This document shows, piece by piece, positions 37,501-45,952 of a stretch of DNA of 64,000 bases (its first letter is position 1; every line of letters starts with the position of its first letter). Source of the DNA: Ga0077555 sp046154645 (GTDB taxonomy: Bacteria > Pseudomonadota > Alphaproteobacteria > Rhizobiales > Hyphomicrobiaceae). Made by a program: the position numbers and the translations under genes. The stretch is taken from NCBI GenBank assembly GCA_046154645.1, contig JBJXDZ010000004.1, positions 124,001-188,000 of the forward strand, in the 5' to 3' direction. The notes under the pieces are model-generated. The model saw only the letters and a program-made list of their open reading frames with translations, did no database searches and was not told the DNA's origin.

Positions 37501-37863
37501 TCAGCGACGCGGGTCGGCGCTGGATGGCGGCATCAGCCAACCGTCGAGGAAGTGCTGGCCCGCACGGTCCTCGATCTCGACCACCCAGACATCGCTGTCG
37601 ATGCGGATCTCGCGCTCAATGGCGAGGGCAATGTCGGCCTCCGGCGCCCGGGTCTTCAGCGGTTGCAAGAGACGCTCGCCATCTGAGCTTTCGAGGCCTG
37701 CGGGCGCCGGCCCGTAAAGATCGGCGGTGCCGTCGAGGCGAGCGACGACGACCAGAATGGCACCGGCGTCGCTGTCCCCGCGGCGCGCAACGACGCCCGG
37801 GCGACCGGCGCTGGCCGCGCGATGCAACAGGGCCTTGACCCAGATTTCAGACTTCAGCCGCAT
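37501..37863 (-). CDS. DUF1491 family protein
   Basis: 120-residue soluble protein. It begins MRLKSEIWVKALLHRAA and ends with DIALAIEREIRIDSDVWVVEIEDRAGQHFL, both typical of the alphaproteobacterial DUF1491 family. Function unknown. It follows the peptidoglycan-binding protein gene at 37903 by 39 bp on the same strand, and this gene order helps the call. Confidence 0.9.
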   Translation of the reverse strand: MRLKSEIWVKALLHRAASAGRPGVVARRGDSDAGAILVVVARLDGTADLYGPAPAGLESSDGERLLQPLKTRAPEADIALAIEREIRIDSDVWVVEIEDRAGQHFLDGWLMPPSSADPRR

Positions 37864-37902
37864 GGGCGCCAGTTAGCGCGGGCAAGGTACGGGTGGCAAG
37901 GC

Positions 37903-38730
37903 TCAGCGCGGCGGTACCTTGGTGCCGGTGGCGGGGCGGGTGGCACTGTTGGCGCGGGCGAGCTTGACGAGGAGCGGGGCTGAGACGCGGCCGGTCGGGA
38001 CGAGGCCTGAATCCATCTCGTACTCGCGGATGGAACGCTCGGTTTCTTCGCCGGGTCGACCGTCGATCTTGGCCGAGAAGTAGCCGAGCGCGGCCAGCGA
38101 CTGCTGCACCGTGCGCAGCACCTGCTCGGCGTTGCTGGCGCGCGACTGGCGACCAGCGCGGACGGCGGCCTCGCGGGCACCCGGCGCATTGTCCATGAGA
38201 CGCAGCAGCAAATCCGACGGCTCGCCCGTCAGCGGCAGGCCGTGATCATGCTCGTAGGCCATGATGGCGCTGCGCATGAGGAGGCCCGGCACGGCGCTGG
38301 GGGCGCCGGGCTCATAGCCGAGCGTGGCCAGACGCTGGTGGACGGCGCGCACCGTATCGGGGGAGCGCTCGGCCTCGACGTCGGCGGCAGGCTGGGGCTT
38401 CGCTGCGGCAGGCGGCGGTTGCGGCGAGAAGCGGCCGACGCGCGGGCCGGCCGGCGGGTCCGGTTGCACGACGGCCGCATTGAGGGCCACCTTGGCCTCG
38501 GACTTGGCCGCCGCGCGCGATACCGGCTTGTCGGCGGCTTCCTTCGGATCGAGCGCCAGGCGGCGATTGCGATCGGTGAGCGCGCGCTGCTGGGCTTTGT
38601 CGAGTTTGGCGCGGTCGGCTGCCGACGCGATGGAGCGGTCCTGGAAATAGAGGACGTTGAGGACGATGCCGGTGCCGATGGCGAGGAAGGCGGCGAAGGC
38701 GAGTCGGGCGTGCTTCGGCGTCATGCTCAT
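37903..38730 (-). CDS. Membrane-anchored peptidoglycan-binding domain protein
   Basis: 275 aa. A single N-terminal membrane segment (LAFAAFLAIGTGIVLNVLYF) is followed by an Ala/Pro-rich linker and two peptidoglycan-binding-type repeats, at about 125-175 (VHQRLATLGYEPGAPSAVPG) and about 205-255 (VQQSLAALGYFSAKIDGRPG). It probably sits in the inner membrane with the repeats in the periplasm, contacting the cell wall. It lies about 70 bp downstream of the sensor kinase gene, so co-expression is likely. Confidence 0.85.
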   Translation of the reverse strand: MSMTPKHARLAFAAFLAIGTGIVLNVLYFQDRSIASAADRAKLDKAQQRALTDRNRRLALDPKEAADKPVSRAAAKSEAKVALNAAVVQPDPPAGPRVGRFSPQPPPAAAKPQPAADVEAERSPDTVRAVHQRLATLGYEPGAPSAVPGLLMRSAIMAYEHDHGLPLTGEPSDLLLRLMDNAPGAREAAVRAGRQSRASNAEQVLRTVQQSLAALGYFSAKIDGRPGEETERSIREYEMDSGLVPTGRVSAPLLVKLARANSATRPATGTKVPPR

Positions 38731-38801
38731 GGGAGTCTCTGTCGAGCCTGGGGCATTGGCCTGCCCGATGCTGCGGGATAGGCGTGGGGCGGCACCGTTG
38801 A

Positions 38802-40694
38802 CTAGCCGTTGACGACGGCGCGAGGTTTGATTTCGGCGGCGGCCAGCGATGGCGCGGGGTTGGCGATTGACTGGTGCTCGGCGTGGATCTGCGCCAGATC
38901 GATGATGTGCGGCGGTAGGGCTGCAGCGGCCGTGGCGGATGCGGTGGCGCCTGCCTCGCCAGGGACATCGGCCGGCAGGCGAACAATGAAGCGCGAGCCG
39001 GAGCCGGGCTCACTCTCGATGCGCAGTGTGCCGCCATGCAGGTCGATCAGGCCGCGCACGATGGAGAGGCCGAGGCCGACCCCTTCGTTCTGGCGGGCGT
39101 AGCTGGTTTCGACCTGGTAGAAGGGCTGCACGATGCGCGCGAGGTCGTCGGGCTCGATGCCGATGCCGTCGTCGGCGACGGTGATCTCGATGTGATCGCC
39201 GACGGCGGTGGCGTACACCGAGACGGTGCCGCCGGTGTCGGTGAATTTCACGGCATTGGACACCAGATTGATCAGGATCTGCTTGGTCGCGCGCCGGTCG
39301 GCGAGGAGGTCGGGGAGTGCGGGATCGAGCTTCGTCACGAGCTTGAGACCCTTGCTGTCGGCTTGCGGCCGCAACGTCTCGATGGCTGCAACGGCGACCT
39401 CGTCGAGGGCAAAGGGCTCGGGCTCGATGCTCAGATGGCCCGACTCGATGCGCGAGACGTCGAGCAGATCCTTGACGAGGCTCAGCAGGTGCTCGCCGCT
39501 CTGATGGATGATGCGGCAATAGTCGGCGTGCTTGGGCTCGCGGGCCTTGATGAGCAGCTCGCGGTGCAGGATCTCGGCAAAACCGATGATGGCTGAGAGT
39601 GGCGTGCGCAACTCGTGGCTCATGGTGGCGAGGAACGCGGTCTTGGCGCGGTTGGCGCGGTCGGCTTCTTCGCGCGCCAGCGCCAGCGCGGTGGCCTCGG
39701 CCTTGGCCCGGGTGATGTCGCGGGTGACGACGACGACGGTACGGCGGCCCTGGCCCGTGCCGGTGGCATCGACGCGCTGGCAGCGCATCTCGACCCAGGT
39801 CGGCGGGGCATCGGCGGGGGCGCTGTCGATGGACGCCAGGCAGAAGGCCTCGGCGGCCGGGGCGCCGGAGTCAAAGCAGTGCTGGATGGCAGTCAGGTAG
39901 CGCGCATGATCGGCCGTCGCCAGGCGGGCCTGGAAGCCTCGGGCCATAAGCGCGTCGGGTGCGAGGCCAAGCAAGGGGTGGCTTGCCAAAGAGGCAAAAG
40001 AGATGGTGCCGTCGGCTTCGTGACGCGTGATGAGGTCGTTGGCGTTCTCAGCGATCAGGCGATAGCTCTCGCGGCTGGCTTCCAGCTCACGGGCGGCGCC
40101 ACGATGGATCTGCTGCACATTGGCGGCGATGGCGCCGGCATAGGCGACGGCACCGAGGCAGGCGGCGAAGGCGGCGCCTTGGGTGCTGATCGGCAATTGC
40201 ACGGGGTCGGGGAGCCAATCGGCACCGGCTGCGACATGCAACCCGGCGAGGGCTGCGACGGCCAACGCCGTGGCGATGATCATCATGCGCCGGTCGGTCG
40301 AAAGCGCGGCCTCCAACGGCACGATGGCGAGCCAGACAAGGGCGAAGGACTGCGTGCCGCCTGAGAGCGCCGCGGCCAACGTCACCAGCGCCGCCAACTG
40401 GGCAGCCGACAACAGGTGCGCGATCTCGAGACGGCCCGTGCGGGACAAGAACACGGCAATGGCGATGGGGGACAGAAAGCAGGCCGCCGCCACCATGGCC
40501 GCGACGCCCGGGGCGCCGGTCCAGGCAAAATAGCCGGCAAAGACGAAGGCGGATACGATGCCGCCCAACATGTGCGAGGCGATCAGCGACGAGTGACGGG
40601 CCTTGAGCACGGCATCGCCGCGCACATCCGGGTGCACCCATTCGCGGAAGTAATCGTTGGCTCCGATCGCGAAAACGCGAGCTTGTTCGATCAT
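38802..40694 (-). CDS. PAS-domain sensor histidine kinase (PleC/DivJ-like)
   Basis: Membrane sensor kinase of 630 aa. About six membrane segments occupy residues 38-190, a PAS domain about 210-330, and the HisKA dimerisation domain has the H-box FLATMSHELRTPLSAIIGF with phospho-acceptor His360. The ATPase domain has LVSNAVKFT (N box), VADDGIGIEPDD (G1) and GVGLGLSIV (G2). The H-box and layout resemble the alphaproteobacterial cell-cycle kinases PleC and DivJ. No response-regulator gene is adjacent. Start at 40694 lacks a clear Shine-Dalgarno and could be further upstream. Confidence 0.9.
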   Translation of the reverse strand: MIEQARVFAIGANDYFREWVHPDVRGDAVLKARHSSLIASHMLGGIVSAFVFAGYFAWTGAPGVAAMVAAACFLSPIAIAVFLSRTGRLEIAHLLSAAQLAALVTLAAALSGGTQSFALVWLAIVPLEAALSTDRRMMIIATALAVAALAGLHVAAGADWLPDPVQLPISTQGAAFAACLGAVAYAGAIAANVQQIHRGAARELEASRESYRLIAENANDLITRHEADGTISFASLASHPLLGLAPDALMARGFQARLATADHARYLTAIQHCFDSGAPAAEAFCLASIDSAPADAPPTWVEMRCQRVDATGTGQGRRTVVVVTRDITRAKAEATALALAREEADRANRAKTAFLATMSHELRTPLSAIIGFAEILHRELLIKAREPKHADYCRIIHQSGEHLLSLVKDLLDVSRIESGHLSIEPEPFALDEVAVAAIETLRPQADSKGLKLVTKLDPALPDLLADRRATKQILINLVSNAVKFTDTGGTVSVYATAVGDHIEITVADDGIGIEPDDLARIVQPFYQVETSYARQNEGVGLGLSIVRGLIDLHGGTLRIESEPGSGSRFIVRLPADVPGEAGATASATAAAALPPHIIDLAQIHAEHQSIANPAPSLAAAEIKPRAVVNG

Positions 40695-40987
40695 CACGCA
40701 CCACGTGCAGCCGCAAGTCGGCAGCATCCCTGTCACAGCTGCGGGCACTGTCGCGGATCATGTTTAAGGAAGGTTGAAAGGGTGGTTCGCGGCTGGACGC
40801 CGGGGCTATGGACCGAGCGGCGCGAAGACCGTCAAAGTGCATTGAATTTGAGGCAGTTTTGTCTTGGATACGGGCTCAATTCGCGGCTAATCCGCAGGCC
40901 CGTCTTGGCCTGGTATTTGCCCGCGGCTGGTAAAACGGAGCCTCACAACAAGGATCGAAACAAGATCCACGTGAGGGGATGGCTCAG

Positions 40988-41344
40988 ATGTTTTTCTTCC
41001 GGACCGTGTTCTGGTTGTCGCTGGTCGTGCTGGTGCTGCCGACCGACCAGCAGCAGCAGGCGAAGCTCTATGCGACCGTGTCGAGCGCCGCGCACCAGGC
41101 GGCGACGTTCTGCGACCGCAATAAAAACTTGTGCGCGAAGGGCGCCGAGCATTGGGCGACGTTCCGCTCGAAGCTGGAGTTTGGCGCGCGCATGGCGATC
41201 GACGTCGCGACCGAGCGGATGCAGGGGCCGGCAGCAGGGCCGGAGCGGCCCGCCGGCGCCAGCCTGAAACCGGCCGTTGGCACTTTGACGCCCGACGATC
41301 TGGGCCCCGGCTGGCGTGGCCGCACGACCCGCTCGGGCGCCTGA
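40988..41344 (+). CDS. DUF5330 family protein
   Basis: 118-residue protein starting MFFFRTVFWLSLVVLVLP, a membrane segment typical of the alphaproteobacterial DUF5330 family, followed by QAATFCDRNKNLCAKGAEHWATF with two cysteines. An ATG at 40979 is possible, but GAGGGG lies 9 bases before 40988 and the shorter N-terminus fits the family. Probably a small inner-membrane or periplasmic protein. Function unknown. Confidence 0.82.
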   Translation: MFFFRTVFWLSLVVLVLPTDQQQQAKLYATVSSAAHQAATFCDRNKNLCAKGAEHWATFRSKLEFGARMAIDVATERMQGPAAGPERPAGASLKPAVGTLTPDDLGPGWRGRTTRSGA

Positions 41345-41448
41345 GGCATCGCTGCCCGGTCGATCGCGACATGAGGGACCCTTGCGTCCCGGGACCGCGC
41401 GCGCCAATTGATAGCCGAATAAGGCTTCACCGACCAGGAGCGCGCCCC

Positions 41449-41883
41449 ATGACCGCGTCGCCAACGATCGACGACATCCGCGCTGACTTCGAGATCCTCG
41501 ACGATTGGGAGGACCGCTACCGCTATCTGATCGAGCTCGGCCGGTCGGTACCGGATCTGCCTGAACGGCTGAAGACGGACGCCAACAAGGTGCGGGGCTG
41601 CGCCAGCCAGGTGTGGCTTGCGACCCGGCGCGAGATGGGGCCAGGCGGGGTGCCGGTGCTGCATTTCGCGGGCGAGAGCGACGCACACATCGTGCGCGGG
41701 CTGGTGGCACTGCTGCTCGCCGTCTATTCGGGCAAGACCACGGCCGAGATCCTGGCCATCGACGCGCAGGCGATCCTGGCCGGCTTCGGCTTGCGCGAGC
41801 ACCTGACGCCGCAGCGCTCCAACGGCCTCAACTCCATGGTCGAGCGCATTCGTGCCGATGCCCGGGCCGTCGGCGTCGCCTGA
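41449..41883 (+). CDS. sufE: SufE family Fe-S cluster assembly protein
   Basis: Sulphur acceptor that takes persulphide from the cysteine desulphurase SufS for Fe-S cluster assembly. The 144-residue protein keeps the reactive cysteine at residue 51 in VRGCASQVW, the same position as in characterised SufE. Start at 41449 has AGGAG 9 bases upstream. It is isolated from suf operon genes, as is usual for sufE in this group. It converges on the DUF6456 gene with a 2-bp gap. Confidence 0.94.
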   Translation: MTASPTIDDIRADFEILDDWEDRYRYLIELGRSVPDLPERLKTDANKVRGCASQVWLATRREMGPGGVPVLHFAGESDAHIVRGLVALLLAVYSGKTTAEILAIDAQAILAGFGLREHLTPQRSNGLNSMVERIRADARAVGVA

Positions 41884-41885
41884 CC

Positions 41886-42785
41886 TCATTGCCGCCAGCG
41901 CTCGAGTTTCGGGCGGTAGTCGTCGGTGCCCCAGTGCCGCATGCGCTGGCGCAGAATGGCGTCGGCATTGGCGGCCGGCAGCAGCCCATAGTGGCGGGCC
42001 AGCGCGGTGAGTGCCAGCTGCAGCATGAGTTTTGCCGATCGTTGCGGCCAGCGGTTGGCCGTCTCGAGTTCTTCCAGCCCGCGCAGATGTCCGCAGACGT
42101 CGATCAGCAGGTTGCCATGTTCCGGGCCGATGGCCTCGAGCGCCCGGTTGATGCGCCGGCGGGCTGCGACGAGGGTATCCGTCATGGTGGCGCTACCGCC
42201 CGGCGCGGTGCGAGGGGAGCGGCGGGACTGGGGCATGCCGCTCCAGCTCTGCGTGACACGGGGCGTGAGGCCACCATACCACAAATCCGCGCGCAGCCGC
42301 TCGCCGGCCTCGAACTGGGCGTCGCTCAACATCGGCTGTCCATCCCGGTCGAGGCGGCGGCGGAGCCAGGCGATCGGGCTTTCGGCCGGATTGAGCTCGG
42401 GTTCGCGGGGTTCGGATGGAGTCGTGCGCTGGGCGCTGGCGGCGACGACAGCTGCGGCTGATGCCAGTGCCCGGGCCCGGCGCAGATGCGACCGGCCTTT
42501 GGCGCTGAGGCGATAGCAATCGGCGGCCTTGGCCGGCGTCAGGAAGCCTTCGGCCAAGGCTGCGGCCAGAATTTCCGGTGCAATGGCCGGCGCATCGGCA
42601 TCGGCTGCGACGTCGGCGCGCGGTTCGCCCTCGGTGGACCAGCGCCCGACAATCCGCTGGCAATCCGCCGCGTCGCTGACCGTTGCAAGGGTGATGATGG
42701 TGCCGCGCCGGGCGAGGCGGGCCAGGAACGCCAGATCCGGTCGGAGTGCAGGCTGCAGCAGGACAAATTCGGGTGCGGTTGACAT
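41886..42785 (-). CDS. DUF6456 domain protein
   Basis: 299 aa. The N-terminal half has a helix-rich stretch including AKAADCYRLSAKGRSHLRRA; the C-terminal half from about 135 carries the DUF6456 signature SPIAWLRRRLDRDGQPMLSDAQFEAGERLRADLWYGGLTPRVTQSW. Start at 42785 (MSTAPEFVLL); the frame stays open upstream to 43028, but that overlaps the next gene out of frame. It lies 10 bp downstream of the DnaA-C-domain gene, an arrangement I associate with Hyphomicrobiales. Function unknown; a DNA-associated role is an inference from the partner. Confidence 0.85.
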   Translation of the reverse strand: MSTAPEFVLLQPALRPDLAFLARLARRGTIITLATVSDAADCQRIVGRWSTEGEPRADVAADADAPAIAPEILAAALAEGFLTPAKAADCYRLSAKGRSHLRRARALASAAAVVAASAQRTTPSEPREPELNPAESPIAWLRRRLDRDGQPMLSDAQFEAGERLRADLWYGGLTPRVTQSWSGMPQSRRSPRTAPGGSATMTDTLVAARRRINRALEAIGPEHGNLLIDVCGHLRGLEELETANRWPQRSAKLMLQLALTALARHYGLLPAANADAILRQRMRHWGTDDYRPKLERWRQ

Positions 42786-42795
42786 GGGGCAGGCC

Positions 42796-43209
42796 TCAGG
42801 TCTGGGGCTCGAGGGCATCGGGATAGGTGGCGTCGCGCAAATGGCGGAAAATGCCGACCACCAGCTCGATCGTGAGATCGAAATCAGGATCGTCGCGGCG
42901 ATCCTCGACGGCGCCGCAGGCGTAGCGCACCGTGGTGCGATCACGGCCGTAGGCGCGGCCGATCTCCGACAAGTCGATGCCGCAGATGACGTGGGCCAGA
43001 TACATGGCGATCTGCCGCGCATGGGCAACCTGGGTCAGGCCACGGTTTGGGCTGAGCAGGTCGCGGGGATGAATGGCGTAGATCTGCGCGATGATGCCTT
43101 GGATGAGGCGCATCAGGCGGGTCGAGCGGCGGGCCGGCTCGATGGGGTCGCTGTGCGGACCGACCAGGGGCGGTTGTGAGATCTGGAGTTTGAATTCTTG
43201 ACAGGTCAC
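42796..43209 (-). CDS. DnaA C-terminal-type helix-turn-helix protein
   Basis: 137-residue protein consisting mainly of a DnaA domain-IV-like DNA-binding fold: TQVAHARQIAMYLAHVICGIDLSEIGRAYGRDRTTVRYA parallels the DnaA-box-binding helix-turn-helix and the basic loop of DnaA (RQIAMYL, GRDHTTV). It lacks the AAA+ ATPase, so it is not an initiator itself but could compete for DnaA boxes. Two perfect dyads lie 47-86 bp upstream of the start. Followed by DUF6456. Confidence 0.88.
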   Translation of the reverse strand: MTCQEFKLQISQPPLVGPHSDPIEPARRSTRLMRLIQGIIAQIYAIHPRDLLSPNRGLTQVAHARQIAMYLAHVICGIDLSEIGRAYGRDRTTVRYACGAVEDRRDDPDFDLTIELVVGIFRHLRDATYPDALEPQT

Positions 43210-43255
43210 GATCAGACTCGACTGCTATTGCACCGAGCAGGATCATACCGCGAAA

Positions 43256-43295
43256 CGATAGGAAACTAAACCTATCGACGACGGATATTCCGTCG
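43256..43295. promoter_or_regulatory. Two tandem perfect dyads upstream of the DnaA-domain gene
   Basis: CGATAGG (43256-43262) and CCTATCG (43271-43277) with an 8-base AT-rich centre, immediately followed by CGACGGA (43279-43285), TAT, TCCGTCG (43289-43295). Both are perfect 7-bp inverted repeats, one base apart. Adjacent dyads of this size in a promoter region suggest operators or autoregulation. Confidence 0.55.
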
Positions 43296-43414
43296 CAAGG
43301 TGAATAGCGGGGAAAGGAACTTCAGGGTCCGTTAAAGATTGCAAGTGGGCTGATCGACCGCTGGCGCCCTGTTGCTGGCATGAGCTTGGTTTGGCCCCTC
43401 CAAGCGACGGCTAC

Positions 43415-44608
43415 TCACACGACATCAAGCGCCAAGTATTTGATTGCGCGGCGAAAGTACGTATAGGCGATGTGCACCGTGCCATCGGGCGTTTGGCGGA
43501 TCGAGGGGTAGGACAGCTCGCGGTTGAGACCATCGCGCGAGTTGTTGGTCATGCAGTAGCCGTCGCTGACATCGAGGACTTGCGGGGGGCTCCAGGAGAG
43601 ACCTTTATCCCCGGACAGGGTGAGGCAGAGGGGGGCACGAGGCGCGCCCCAGAAGGCGGTGCGGGCGGGGGCTGCGAGGGCGTGTGGTGCGGCGGTGGGT
43701 GTGACCGGCGGGATGTCGTCGGGGATCTCGTCATAAAGCGATTGGCGGCGTTCAGGGGCGTTGGCCGCACTGCTGGCGTTGTAGACCAGGGCGATGCGGC
43801 CGTCGGCTAACACCGTGGCTTGGATCGACGCGTTGTTGTTGGGGAGCGCGGTGGCAGCTGGTGGCGACCAGGTGCGGCCGCCGTCGCTGGAACGGCTGGC
43901 ATAGATGTGATCGGCCCAGCGGCTGCGATAGAGCGCGAGCAAAGTGCCATCCCTGAGCCCCAGAATGTTCATGTGTACGCAGCCCTCGCTCGCCGGCACC
44001 GGATGCTGCTCCCAGTTGCGGCCCTGGTCGCGCGAGATCATGACGGCGCTGGTGTCGAAGTTGCCGGTCCAGCGTTCGCCGGGGCGCGTGCGGCACGCGA
44101 AGACCGGCAGCAGCCATTCGCCGTCCGGTCCGATATGCAACGGCTGGCGCACGAAGGTGCCGGGCGTGTCGATCAGCGTGGATGGAGGTGACCAGGTCGC
44201 GCCGTGATCGGTGGAGCTGCGGTGGCGGACGATGGCGGTGTCCTGGTTGCCGGAGCGCTGCGACGTGTAGAGCAGCATCAGAGGGCCGTCGGGCATCGGG
44301 AAAAGGATCGGGTTCTGCTCGGAGCGGGTTGGATCATCTTCGAGGCGGCGGGCTTGTGTCCAACAGTCGCTGCCGGGTTTGAGGCGCGAAAAATGGATCG
44401 AGATGTCGGCCATGCCTTCCTGCGTGCCACCAAACCAGACGCAGCCGAGATCGCCATTGCCGAGCGGCATCAGGTTGGCGGCATGGCATTGCACTGAGGT
44501 CGAGGGAAGGAGCGCCTCGTATTGGCCGCGTAAGCCCGGGCGTGGCCGCACGAGCCCATCGAGGATCAGATCCTCTGCCGTTGCGTCTGCCCCAACCGCA
44601 TCTGCCAT
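43415..44608 (-). CDS. Sialidase-like (BNR/Asp-box) protein
   Basis: 397-residue six-bladed beta-propeller. Four Asp boxes (S-x-D-x-G-x-x-W) are visible: SSTDHGATW, SRDQGRNW, SSDGGRTW and SGDKGLSW. Start at 44608 (MADAVGAD) with AGGA 9 bases upstream. No signal peptide is evident, unlike secreted neuraminidases, so an intracellular glycoside hydrolase or lyase acting on an imported oligosaccharide is more likely. A true sialidase arginine triad was not confirmed. Neighbours give no pathway context. Confidence 0.82.
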   Translation of the reverse strand: MADAVGADATAEDLILDGLVRPRPGLRGQYEALLPSTSVQCHAANLMPLGNGDLGCVWFGGTQEGMADISIHFSRLKPGSDCWTQARRLEDDPTRSEQNPILFPMPDGPLMLLYTSQRSGNQDTAIVRHRSSTDHGATWSPPSTLIDTPGTFVRQPLHIGPDGEWLLPVFACRTRPGERWTGNFDTSAVMISRDQGRNWEQHPVPASEGCVHMNILGLRDGTLLALYRSRWADHIYASRSSDGGRTWSPPAATALPNNNASIQATVLADGRIALVYNASSAANAPERRQSLYDEIPDDIPPVTPTAAPHALAAPARTAFWGAPRAPLCLTLSGDKGLSWSPPQVLDVSDGYCMTNNSRDGLNRELSYPSIRQTPDGTVHIAYTYFRRAIKYLALDVV

Positions 44609-44746
44609 GGTGCCAATCCTGGTGAGGTTACTTGCGGGCGCCGACGTGGCGGCGATGCGCTGTGCCGGTCGTTGCGGCCTTGACCCGCCGCCGACAGGGT
44701 CGAGTATGCAGAGCGGCGGCGCCGCCGCAAGGTGTGGAGCGAGCAC

Positions 44747-44908
44747 ATGCGCGGATTGCGTGGAGGGGTGGCCATCATCACGGATGATGGCGGCGCCACG
44801 GCGTGGCGGTTGGGTGAGGAAGGGGCCAAGGTCGCGGTGCTGGACGAGAGCGAGGCCTCGGCCGCGGCCACAGTTGCGGCGATCACGGCGGCTGGCGGTG
44901 CGGCCTGA
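44747..44908 (+). pseudogene. Truncated, decayed SDR gene fragment
   Basis: A 53-codon frame beginning MRGLRGGVAIIT and continuing RLGEEGAKVAVLDESEASAAATVAAITAAGGAA, clearly the first third of a classical SDR. The glycine-rich TGxxxGIG cofactor loop is replaced by TDDGGAT with residues missing, and the frame stops before the NNAG and YxxxK motifs. Nothing of the remaining two thirds is seen downstream. Cannot be a functional dehydrogenase. It lies next to a palindromic repeat element. Confidence 0.7.
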
Positions 44909-44939
44909 CGATGGCGGACAGCGCTGTAGCGCACGCTCC

Positions 44940-45032
44940 ATGTAGGTTGGATCTACCGCAGCGCGACCCAACAGCAACGCCTCGGGAATGCATGTTGGGT
45001 CGCGCAAGTGCAGGGCTTGACCCAACCTGCAT
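44940..45032. repeat. Nested inverted-repeat element, REP-like
   Basis: Outer arms ATGTAGGTTGG (44940-44950) and CCAACCTGCAT (45022-45032), one mismatch. Inner perfect 13-bp arms GCGCGACCCAACA (44961-44973) and TGTTGGGTCGCGC (44993-45005). The sequence style (TAGGTTGG, ACCCAAC) matches dispersed intergenic palindromes seen in many proteobacteria. Confidence 0.7.
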
Positions 45033-45074
45033 CACCTAGTTGGTTTTCGCGATCGACAGCCGGCGGACAGCGCG

Positions 45075-45443
45075 CTAGCGCAGCAGCGCCAGCAGCAGGG
45101 ATCCAGTCAGACAGCCAGCGGCGCACAGCCCCGCATGTAGCGCGAATTGCAGATAGGTTTCGCGCAGTACCGTGGCGATGATCTGCTGGGCGATGGCTGC
45201 TTGCGGACGCTCCTCCGGCCGCAGCATAAGCCACACCTCGGTGCGCTTGTAGGGTTGGGTGCGCACGAGTTGGGCTTTGAGCAACAGCACTAGGCAAACC
45301 AGCAGGGTGAGGAAACCGCCGGCCTTGAGCGCCAACTGCATGTCACCGGAGAAGCCGACGATCATGGTGCCGATGGCCACGGCTGCAAATCCGCAAGCCC
45401 TGGCCACCGAGAGATGCGCCACGCGCTCGATCCGCTCCAGCAT
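45075..45443 (-). CDS. Small hypothetical membrane protein
   Basis: 122 residues with two hydrophobic segments near the N-terminus (ACGFAAVAIGTMIVGF, LALKAGGFLTLLVCLVLLL) and one at the C-terminus (GLCAAGCLTGSLLLALL). The cytoplasmic loop YKRTEVWLMLRPEERPQAAIAQQIIATVLRE looks like a conserved hypothetical found in Hyphomicrobiales. Start at 45443 has GGAG 7 bases upstream; the frame stays open to 45563. Function unknown. Confidence 0.7.
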   Translation of the reverse strand: MLERIERVAHLSVARACGFAAVAIGTMIVGFSGDMQLALKAGGFLTLLVCLVLLLKAQLVRTQPYKRTEVWLMLRPEERPQAAIAQQIIATVLRETYLQFALHAGLCAAGCLTGSLLLALLR

Positions 45444-45569
45444 GCAATGCTCCAGGCGCTGTCGCAGGACAGCTGTCACCCTTCCCAAGGCCTGGATTTG
45501 AGACCGAAACCAGCCGTATTTCAATCGCGCGCTGCGCCGATCTCGCAATCGTGAAAAGCTCAATCGAGG

Positions 45570-45941
45570 CTACTGACCGGCGCCTAGGAGGCCCATCAGG
45601 CCCGGAATTGACAGCAGGATGGTGGCGATCAGCCAGATGCCGATCGAGATCGGCGTGCTGTCGGTCTCACCGCGCAGGCGCTCATAGATTGCTGCCGGCA
45701 CGCCGGCCAGCAGCAGGGTCATGGCGGAGAGAAAGATCGACGTCATGTAGAACAGTACCAGGGGGCTCGAGGCAATCTGCGCCACAAACGGGCGCAGCAG
45801 GAAGAACACGGGATCGAACAGCGGCGAGACGCTGGCGCCATTGATCAGCGAGACGGCCGCGGTGGCCACCAGCAGCACATCCTTCTGCAAGGACTGCTCG
45901 CGAGACTCCATGCTGTCGTTGCCGTCTTTGGGATCCGTCAT
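45570..45941 (-). CDS. Hypothetical membrane protein
   Basis: 123-residue protein with two or three membrane segments (VLLVATAAVSLINGA, LVLFYMTSIFLSAMTLLLAGVPAAI, IGIWLIATILLSIPGLMGLL). Start at 45941 has AAGGAG 7 bases upstream. It lies 11 bp downstream of the YggT-like gene and is probably co-transcribed with it. No family recognised. Confidence 0.7.
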   Translation of the reverse strand: MTDPKDGNDSMESREQSLQKDVLLVATAAVSLINGASVSPLFDPVFFLLRPFVAQIASSPLVLFYMTSIFLSAMTLLLAGVPAAIYERLRGETDSTPISIGIWLIATILLSIPGLMGLLGAGQ

Positions 45942-45952
45942 GAGGGGCTCCT

